This document shows, one piece after another, positions 13,451 through 18,643 of a DNA stretch of 18,643 nt. This stretch comes from Actinomycetota bacterium. Lineage in GTDB: Bacteria > Actinomycetota > Humimicrobiia > Humimicrobiales > Humimicrobiaceae. Position numbers and translations under genes: made by a program. The notes under the pieces are model-generated. The model did not search any database. It was not told the origin of the DNA and saw only the letters and a program-made list of their open reading frames with translations. Each line of letters starts with the position of its first letter. Position 1 is the first letter of the stretch. The DNA lies in NCBI GenBank assembly GCA_028695395.1, contig JAQVJB010000008.1, forward strand, positions 12,009 through 30,651, written 5' to 3'.

Positions 13451-14566
13451 TCATTTCATCATTTTTTGTATTATCTGGCTGGAGATAATATCTACCATCT
13501 CATTTATACTATTATTTGAGACAGCAGAGCTTGTCCTGCTTCCAATACTGCCGGGGTCTATTTTGCAGTTCGCTGAATCAACATACTGTCTTGTCTTTAT
13601 CTCCACATATTCACAGAAAGGAATTATCTCTTTTGAAGGAGCATACTGCATTTTTGTATGCGGAAAATATTTTAAAAGCAGATCTTCAGTAATTGTTCTT
13701 AATTTATTTTTTACTTCAGTCAGTTCATTGCCCAGTAATGTACTATATGCCATTTTCGGAGGCCCCATTTTAATACCTCTTAAATCAAGAGCTTCTTTAA
13801 ATCCCTGAGGGAAATTAACTGATTTCATAGTTCTTATAAATTCCAGGATAGCAAGCTGGAGCTCAAGGGCATAAGAATGATTTCCGTTTAAAAAGTTATC
13901 ATAGATACCTACCATAAATTCCGGCAGAATCCCTGCTGTTGCTGTCATGCATCCGTTCCCTCCGGCTGCAAGAGAAGGATAAAGTATCTCTTCCACTCCT
14001 ACCAGTACTTTGAAATCAGGCTTTATTTTTCTTGTCATCTCGATAAGATTCATGACATTTATCATATTGCCTGACGAATCCTTTATCCCGACGACATTGG
14101 GCAAATCACAAAGATCATGCGCTATCTGAGGAGTTACTTCATTTGCAAAAAAAGGTATATTATATAAAAAAATAGGGATATCTACAGCAATTGCAACTTT
14201 CTTAAGGTGTTCCTCTACTACATCATTTATATTTTTAAAGAAATAAGGGCCATGAAGAACTACTGCTGAACAACCTTTTTCTTTAGCATAATTTGCCAGC
14301 TCAATTGATTTTTCATAGCAGGTTGCGCCAGTTCCCGGAACAATTGCTACTCTTCCATTATTTTCATCAGTAACTATATCAATAAGGTATTTTCTTTCGT
14401 CCATATCCATGTGAACATATTCACCGCATGATGAAACAGGAAAAATGCCGTCCACGCCACTGTCAATTAAAAAATTAACAAGTTTTCTTACCTCTATTTC
14501 ATTAATTCTCCCATCTTCTTTGAAAGGAGTAAGCATTGCAACTATTACACCCTCTGGAATAGCCAT
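13451..14566 (-). CDS. DHDPS/NAL-family class I aldolase with long C-terminal extension, probable 2-keto-3-deoxy-sugar-acid aldolase
   Basis: This TIM-barrel lyase of the dihydrodipicolinate synthase/N-acetylneuraminate lyase family forms a Schiff base with a keto acid. It has VAMLTPFKEDGRIN at the start, VSSCGEY (44-50) in place of the DHDPS GTTGE loop, Tyr135 in FLYNIP and the Schiff-base Lys162 in GIKDSSGN. The barrel ends near residue 300; the remaining 70 or so residues are an extension not usual in the family (about 290-310 residues). The dehydratase gene 126 bp upstream makes cleavage of a 2-keto-3-deoxy acid to pyruvate and an aldehyde the likely reaction, rather than lysine synthesis. 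GGAG precedes the ATG. Substrate stereochemistry cannot be read. Confidence 0.87.
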   Translation of the reverse strand: MAIPEGVIVAMLTPFKEDGRINEIEVRKLVNFLIDSGVDGIFPVSSCGEYVHMDMDERKYLIDIVTDENNGRVAIVPGTGATCYEKSIELANYAKEKGCSAVVLHGPYFFKNINDVVEEHLKKVAIAVDIPIFLYNIPFFANEVTPQIAHDLCDLPNVVGIKDSSGNMINVMNLIEMTRKIKPDFKVLVGVEEILYPSLAAGGNGCMTATAGILPEFMVGIYDNFLNGNHSYALELQLAILEFIRTMKSVNFPQGFKEALDLRGIKMGPPKMAYSTLLGNELTEVKNKLRTITEDLLLKYFPHTKMQYAPSKEIIPFCEYVEIKTRQYVDSANCKIDPGSIGSRTSSAVSNNSINEMVDIISSQIIQKMMK

Positions 14567-14622
14567 ATAAATCTCCGATTTCTTTAAAAATTTAAACGAT
14601 TAAAAATAATAATATTACCAAT

Positions 14623-14641
14623 TATACTGCTAATCAGTATA
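14623..14641. promoter_or_regulatory. Palindrome before the aldolase gene
   Basis: TATACTG (14623-14629) and CAGTATA (14635-14641) form a 7-bp inverted repeat with a 5-bp spacer, overlapping a minus-strand TATAAT (14621-14626). It has the size of a small repressor operator. It is AT-rich and could be chance. Confidence 0.3.
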
Positions 14642-14692
14642 TTATATTTTTATATTAAGGTGAAAGTATGTAAAGGATTATTTTAAAATTTT

Positions 14693-15907
14693 TTAAATTT
14701 TTAATCTTTCAATGATTTCCATATTCAGCGTAATTCCAAAACCTGCCTTACTTTCATCGATTTTCATAAACCCGCCTTCTGCTTTGGGGCTTCCAAGGAT
14801 ATAAGCATCCGAAAAACCTCCCTTTTGCTTTTCTTTTTCCCATGACGGCACACATGTATCTTCAGCCCATTTGACTGAAGGGCATGACATAACAAAATGC
14901 AGTGTTTCGGCATAGCTTACATGCGGGGCAAGAGGAACTCCGAAAGCTTCAGCAATAGCAGCTACCTTCTTTGCTTCAGTAAGGCCGCCCATCCTTCTTA
15001 TATCCGGTTGTATTATATCGACTACTTTCTGTGAAATAAGTTCTGCAAATCCAAATCTTGTATATTCGTGCTCGCCGGCAGCAATAGACGTTCCTACCCT
15101 TGTCTTAAGATATTTATAGCCTTCGAGGTTGTCAGGTAAAAGCGGCTCTTCCACCCATGTCAGGTTATACTTATCAAGCCTTCTAATCATCTCAACAGCA
15201 TAATCAAGGTCATTCCATGCCATATAAGCATCTATCATCAGTTCGATGTCATCGCCTACAGCTTCCCTTACTGTTTTGACAAGCATTTCATTTCTTTTCA
15301 TACCTTTAAAGCCTTCCCTCGGGCCAGTGCACATTCTTTGTTTTAAGCCCTGATAACCCTGTTCTACATAGTCTTTTGCTTCGGCTGCAAGCTTATCGTA
15401 ATCAGGATTGTATATATCGCTGGGATGCAGATTAGATGCATATAGCTTTACCTTATCTTTTGTTTTGCCTCCCAGAAGTTTATAGACAGGGACATTAAGC
15501 GCTTTTCCTTTCAAGTCCCATAAAGCATCGTCAACTCCGCTGATTGCTTCAATTGCAGCTCCTTTGCGGCCAAAAACAATAGAAGCCCTGTACATTTTAT
15601 CCCACAAAGTTTCCGAATCGAAAGGATCAGCTCCTATAAGATAGTTTTTATAGTGATTCTCTATAAGGATTTTACCGGCAGCAGCTGTTCCTCCACAGCA
15701 GAATCCATAGCCCTCAAGACCATTATCTGTTTTAATTATTACTATCGGCACAACCCAGTCAGTTCCACCGGTCCACATACTCCGGTCTGTTGCATATTCT
15801 TCATAAGGCTCCATGATTCCTACAAGAGGGGAATGTCTTATAAATTTGGCAAATCCTTCAGCCTTGGTTGCTGCAATATCAATTACCTGAACATCTGTTA
15901 TCTTCAT
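14693..15907 (-). CDS. Enolase-superfamily sugar-acid dehydratase, L-rhamnonate dehydratase-like
   Basis: This mandelate racemase/enolase-superfamily protein of 404 residues would abstract the proton alpha to a sugar-acid carboxylate and eliminate water, giving a 2-keto-3-deoxy acid. The catalytic set is visible: Lys189-x-Arg191, metal ligands Asp226 (IDAY), Glu253 (VEEP) and Glu279 (GEHEYTRFGF), Asp302 (QPDIRRMGG) and His329 (APHVSY) forming the His-Asp dyad. LKQRMCTGPREGFKG and AGEHEYTRFGF resemble L-rhamnonate dehydratases more than mandelate racemases or galactonate dehydratases. The ATG follows ACAGGTGC. It lies 84 bp after the MBL gene and 126 bp before the aldolase gene. Fuconate or a related acid is the alternative substrate. 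Confidence 0.88.
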   Translation of the reverse strand: MKITDVQVIDIAATKAEGFAKFIRHSPLVGIMEPYEEYATDRSMWTGGTDWVVPIVIIKTDNGLEGYGFCCGGTAAAGKILIENHYKNYLIGADPFDSETLWDKMYRASIVFGRKGAAIEAISGVDDALWDLKGKALNVPVYKLLGGKTKDKVKLYASNLHPSDIYNPDYDKLAAEAKDYVEQGYQGLKQRMCTGPREGFKGMKRNEMLVKTVREAVGDDIELMIDAYMAWNDLDYAVEMIRRLDKYNLTWVEEPLLPDNLEGYKYLKTRVGTSIAAGEHEYTRFGFAELISQKVVDIIQPDIRRMGGLTEAKKVAAIAEAFGVPLAPHVSYAETLHFVMSCPSVKWAEDTCVPSWEKEKQKGGFSDAYILGSPKAEGGFMKIDESKAGFGITLNMEIIERLKI

Positions 15908-15991
15908 ATAGCACCTGTCTTTATTTAAAAATATTATTATTATATATCTTTATTCAATATTTCTACTCTTTTAAGCAGTTAATTATTTTAT

Positions 15992-16762
15992 CTACTTTAT
16001 AATCCCTGAAGGAAAATCTTTGTCAAGTATATCAGGGTCATGGCTGGTCAGGAGAATATCAGCTATGCTGTTTATTTTCTTATAGGCTTCAAAGCATTCC
16101 CAAAGATTATAAAAAAGTCCGATAGGATGGTTATTTTTCACATTGTCTTTTAGAAAAGCTACGTCTGAAGTCATAACAACTCTTCCTGATTGGGTCATTG
16201 CTTCAACAGCCAGGCAGCAAGGAGTATGTCCTCCGACATAAAAAATTCTAAGTCCCGGCAAAAGCTCTATTTCATCATCAATAAGTATTATTTTTTCTGC
16301 AGGCAGCGAAGCAATGTATTTAATTGGGCCTGTCGGGAAAAGCGCATCATTATAATAATAGGGCCTTTCTTTTTTCATATACTCAAGCCAGCCTTTTTTT
16401 GATAAGACAACTTTTGCGTTTTTAAAAAGACCTACATTTGAAGAATGGTCATGATGAAGATGGCTCAGCACTACATAATCAACTTCTTCCGGAATAATTT
16501 CACCTTTTTTTATATAAGACTCAATCCTTTCGTTTTCAGGCAAATCAAAACTTATCTTCCCGTTGAATTCCTTAAAAAGCATTTTGTTTATGATATCCGT
16601 ATCCCCGCAACCAGTATCTAAAAGAATTGTTTTGCCGCCGGACTTTATCTGGAAAAAATAAGTATAAAGATTATAATCCCTGTCCCATTCGCTTAAATAA
16701 AACATTTCCGGTCCGGGAGCGCTTGTCTGTCCATTTTTAAAAATCCTAATCGAATACTTCAT
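15992..16762 (-). CDS. AHL-lactonase-like metallo-beta-lactamase-fold hydrolase, possible sugar lactonase
   Basis: This 256-residue di-metal hydrolase has the full ligand set of AiiA/AttM-type N-acyl-homoserine lactonases: SHLHHDH (His101, His103, Asp105, His106), His179 in GGHTPCC, Asp200 in TSDVAF and His241 in SHDPDI. The start is the ATG at 16762, about 10 bases after AGAAGG; a TTG three codons upstream is only one base from that Shine-Dalgarno and is unlikely. Flanking genes encode a sugar dehydrogenase and a sugar-acid dehydratase, and the step between them is lactone opening, so a sugar aldonolactone is the more probable substrate than a quorum signal. That role is inferred. No signal peptide is visible. 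Confidence 0.87.
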   Translation of the reverse strand: MKYSIRIFKNGQTSAPGPEMFYLSEWDRDYNLYTYFFQIKSGGKTILLDTGCGDTDIINKMLFKEFNGKISFDLPENERIESYIKKGEIIPEEVDYVVLSHLHHDHSSNVGLFKNAKVVLSKKGWLEYMKKERPYYYNDALFPTGPIKYIASLPAEKIILIDDEIELLPGLRIFYVGGHTPCCLAVEAMTQSGRVVMTSDVAFLKDNVKNNHPIGLFYNLWECFEAYKKINSIADILLTSHDPDILDKDFPSGIIK

Positions 16763-16810
16763 AACAACCAAACCTTCTTAAATATTAATCCTAATATTTT
16801 ATTTATTTTA

Positions 16811-17599
16811 TTATTCTTCTTCTGAAACATTGATAAGCATGCCGTTATTTATCATTATCCCGCCTTCTACAAATATTGTTGAACCTGTAACATAGTCACA
16901 ATCAGCAGATGAAAGAAAAACTGCAGCTTTTCCCATATCCTCAGGAGTCCCCCACCTGTGAAGCGGGATTATTTTATTTAACCTGTCAACCAGCCCCGGG
17001 AATTCTTCTATCTGTACTTTATTTATATCTGTAATTACTGCACCGGCTGCAATAGTATTGACATTTATCTTATAGTCAGCCAGCTCAAGCGCCATGCTTT
17101 TGGCAAGCATTTTTATAGCGCTTTTTGTTATACTGTATACGCCCTGGCTTCCATTTGGAACTTCCTGATTAAAGGAAGTGACAAAAACTATTTTGCCTCC
17201 TTTATTCCTTTTAACAAGGTATCTTGCAACTTCCTGTCCTGCATTAAAAGCCCCCACCAGATTTATATTCATCTGAAAATCCCAGGCTTCTTTAGTAATT
17301 TCAAGAAAAGGTTCAAACTTTACAACCCCGGCATTATTGATAAGTATGTCAAGCTCATTTTTAGAGATTATTTCAGAAATCATCCTATTAACGTCATCTC
17401 TATTTGAAACATCGGCCTTAATACTATATGCCTGCACTCCGAGATTTTTTAATTCTTTTACAGTCTCCTCTGCTCTTCCAGGTTCAGACACATAATTGAC
17501 AACAATATTGCAGCCTTCTTTGGCAAGTTCAGTACTGATTCCTTTTCCAATGCCTCTTCCTCCACCTGTTACCAGTGCCCATTTATCTTTTAGTCTCAT
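16811..17599 (-). CDS. Short-chain dehydrogenase, probable sugar 1-dehydrogenase
   Basis: This classical SDR of 262 residues has the nucleotide-binding motif TGGGRGIG (11-18), NNAG (88-91), catalytic Ser142, Tyr155 and Lys159 (YSITK), and GSTIFVEGG near the C-terminus. Such enzymes oxidise sugar hemiacetals at C1 to lactones with NAD(P). Its place after a mutarotase gene (46 bp) and before a lactonase-like gene (48 bp) suggests oxidation of L-rhamnose or a similar deoxy sugar. GGAGCAGTT precedes the ATG. The family is too broad to name the substrate; a role at a later step, such as oxidation of a 2-keto-3-deoxy acid, is possible. Confidence 0.88.
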   Translation of the reverse strand: MRLKDKWALVTGGGRGIGKGISTELAKEGCNIVVNYVSEPGRAEETVKELKNLGVQAYSIKADVSNRDDVNRMISEIISKNELDILINNAGVVKFEPFLEITKEAWDFQMNINLVGAFNAGQEVARYLVKRNKGGKIVFVTSFNQEVPNGSQGVYSITKSAIKMLAKSMALELADYKINVNTIAAGAVITDINKVQIEEFPGLVDRLNKIIPLHRWGTPEDMGKAAVFLSSADCDYVTGSTIFVEGGIMINNGMLINVSEEE

Positions 17600-17645
17600 A
17601 ACTGCTCCAAATTATTTTTATTTAAATATTATAATTATTTTTAAT

Positions 17646-17981
17646 TTAATGCTTTAGTTCCCCTTCTTCATAGCTAAAAATCAGTGGGAGCTCTTTCATA
17701 GTTTCATTTAGCTCAGGAACAGATTTAGTCATTGCAAGCGTAATTGCATTCCATCTTTTCAAACCTTCATCACTCTCAAAAACCTCAAGCATCTTTTTTT
17801 TATCTTCTACTTCAAGATAAATAAAAACCAGGTTTTTAAAAATCGCAATTTCTTCTTTTATTACCCCGGCTTTTTTGTTTACCTGCATAATTTCAGGCCA
17901 TACATTTTCCTTTTTATGAACTTTTATATAATTCTCTACTTCATCTTCTTTTAATTCCATGAGCCAGATGATTTTTTCCAT
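17646..17981 (-). CDS. rhaM: L-rhamnose mutarotase family protein
   Basis: This 111-residue alpha/beta ferredoxin-like protein belongs to the RhaM (DUF718) family, which interconverts the alpha and beta anomers of L-rhamnose. The catalytic region is recognisable: Tyr18 and His22 in NYIKVHKKENVWPE fall at the residue numbers used in E. coli RhaM, and W28-P29-E30 follow. The C-terminal half keeps LVFIYLEVED and EGLKRWNAI. GGAGTTATT precedes the ATG. It lies after the terminator that follows the sugar-binding protein and begins the catabolic run. Fucose or another 6-deoxy sugar is the alternative substrate. Confidence 0.85.
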   Translation of the reverse strand: MEKIIWLMELKEDEVENYIKVHKKENVWPEIMQVNKKAGVIKEEIAIFKNLVFIYLEVEDKKKMLEVFESDEGLKRWNAITLAMTKSVPELNETMKELPLIFSYEEGELKH

Positions 17982-18039
17982 AATAACTCCAGGATAAAAT
18001 TATTTTTTATTATTTACTTATTTATTATTCATTAAAACA

Positions 18040-18069
18040 ATTATTTTAATCTGCCTGGATTAAAATAAT
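18040..18069 (-). terminator. AT-rich hairpin after the terminator of the sugar-binding protein gene
   Basis: A perfect 12-bp inverted repeat (18040-18051 against 18058-18069) encloses TGCCTG. It directly follows the GC-rich stem on the minus strand. Its descending arm is itself the U-rich tail of that stem, so the two may be alternative or stacked folds. Confidence 0.45.
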
Positions 18070-18091
18070 GGGGGGCCTATATAAGCCCCCC
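18055..18091 (-). terminator. Strong intrinsic terminator after the sugar-binding protein gene
   Basis: GGGGGGC (18070-18076) pairs with GCCCCCC (18085-18091) around an 8-base loop, the most GC-rich stem in the window. On the minus strand it is followed by ATTATTTTAATC. It lies about a dozen bases past the sugar-binding protein stop, and would either end the transport operon or reduce read-through to the catabolic genes. Confidence 0.75.
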
Positions 18092-18102
18092 TACTCAAAT
18101 CT

Positions 18103-18643
18103 TTAAATCAGGTCTTTAAAATCATCAATATTATCTTTATCGAATCTGAATAAAGAATCGCCTAAAAATACAAGACCCTGCTCATCATCAGCCTGTTCAC
18201 CAATAGTATATTTACCAAGCCTTCCAGCTTCAAATGTTTCTCCAGGTTTACCGGTAATAGCGCCAGTAGCTAATAAATGAGTAGAATATGCATTTACGTA
18301 CCCAAGATCGATTGGGTTCCATAAAGCAAATATAGGAGATGCGCCGTTTTTTACATACTCTGCCATTTCGCTAGGCATGCCCAGCCCGGTTACAAATACT
18401 TTTCCAATCAGGCCTTCATCAGTTACGGCTCTTGCTGTTGCTGCAACTCCAACTGTTGTAGGGCATATTATGCCTTTTAAATCCGGGTAAGACTTAAACA
18501 GGCCAAGAGCTTCATTATAGCTCTTTTCCCTGACATCGTCTCCATAAACAACACCAACAAGCTCGATTTTTGAATACTCCGGTTTCTCCAGCTCTTCTTT
18601 CATGTATTCAATCCATGTGTTCTGGTTAGCCATTGTAGCAGCA
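18103..18643 (-). CDS. Sugar ABC transporter substrate-binding protein, RhaS/LsrB-like, N-terminus cut by window edge
   Basis: The C-terminal 179 codons of a periplasmic-binding-protein-fold sugar receptor are visible and the frame is open at the right edge; an internal Met at 18633 is not the start because the frame (Ala-Ala-Thr) continues before it. Segments such as TGLGMPSEMAEYVKNG, FALWNPIDLGYVNAY and ETFEAGRLGKYTIG match the rhamnose-binding RhaS and autoinducer-2 LsrB family. The signal peptide and N-lobe are outside the window. The downstream mutarotase and rhamnonate-type enzymes favour L-rhamnose or a related 6-deoxyhexose as ligand. ABC permease and ATPase genes, if present, must lie beyond the right edge. 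Terminator hairpins follow the gene. Confidence 0.88.
   Translation of the reverse strand, partial: AATMANQNTWIEYMKEELEKPEYSKIELVGVVYGDDVREKSYNEALGLFKSYPDLKGIICPTTVGVAATARAVTDEGLIGKVFVTGLGMPSEMAEYVKNGASPIFALWNPIDLGYVNAYSTHLLATGAITGKPGETFEAGRLGKYTIGEQADDEQGLVFLGDSLFRFDKDNIDDFKDLI

Noticed and set aside
13434..13808. Plus-strand open frame of 124 codons
   Set aside because: It lies antisense to the aldolase C-terminus, has no ribosome binding site and shows no recognisable domain.
15992..16762. Quorum-quenching lactonase as the physiological role
   Set aside because: The fold and ligands fit, but flanking sugar dehydrogenase and sugar-acid dehydratase genes make a sugar lactone the simpler substrate; no quorum-sensing genes are seen.
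18103..18633. Treating the Met at 18633 as the start of the sugar-binding protein
   Set aside because: The frame stays open to the window edge, the Met is in mid-domain, and a periplasmic protein would need a signal peptide; the gene is partial.

Overview
The window is AT-rich (by eye roughly one third G+C) and every convincing gene lies on the minus strand, so transcription runs from high to low coordinates. The gene content points to a strictly anaerobic, saccharolytic bacterium: an orange-protein (ORP)-type cluster with MinD/ferredoxin ATPases, NifX-like proteins, DUF5320 and DUF134, together with non-phosphorylative sugar-acid catabolism. Strong Shine-Dalgarno sequences, a consensus sigma70-type promoter and TTG/GTG starts fit a bacterium. 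I cannot place it to phylum from the sequence alone. I see no tRNA, rRNA, CRISPR array, insertion sequence or phage gene.

Region 1 (1-5385) is a nucleotide-sugar and polysaccharide block: a GT2 glycosyltransferase, then rmd, a mannose-1-phosphate guanylyltransferase, gmd and a phosphohexomutase cut by the left edge. Together they convert mannose-6-phosphate through Man-1-P, GDP-mannose and GDP-4-keto-6-deoxymannose to GDP-D-rhamnose, which the glycosyltransferase could use. The 356-bp gap before it (5386-5741) holds three hairpins and a probable extended -10 promoter.

Region 2 (5742-13319) is an ORP-like accessory cluster. In transcription order it carries a DUF134 DNA-binding protein, a flavin reductase, a Gly-rich DUF5320 protein, an Mrp ATPase, a metallo-beta-lactamase-fold protein, a radical SAM protein, a NifX-family protein, a Gly-rich zinc-ribbon protein, a second NifX-family protein, and two MinD-type ATPases with inserted ferredoxin domains. 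The two ATPase genes overlap by 4 bp, and only one of them keeps all eight cluster cysteines. The DUF5320 and flavin reductase promoters carry the same palindromic operator (GAACYATRGTTC). At DUF5320 two copies sit in the -10/-35 spacer and at the predicted start of transcription of a perfect TTGACA-17-TATAAT promoter. DUF134 is the obvious but unproven candidate regulator.

Region 3 (13451-18643) is a sugar uptake and oxidation block. It has the end of a RhaS-like sugar-binding protein, a strong terminator, an L-rhamnose-mutarotase-like protein, an SDR dehydrogenase, an AHL-lactonase-like metallo-hydrolase, a rhamnonate-dehydratase-like enolase-superfamily enzyme and a DHDPS-family aldolase. 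Read as a pathway this is mutarotation, C1 oxidation, lactone opening, dehydration and aldol cleavage, most simply for L-rhamnose or a closely related 6-deoxyhexose. The lactonase role of the MBL protein is inferred from context.
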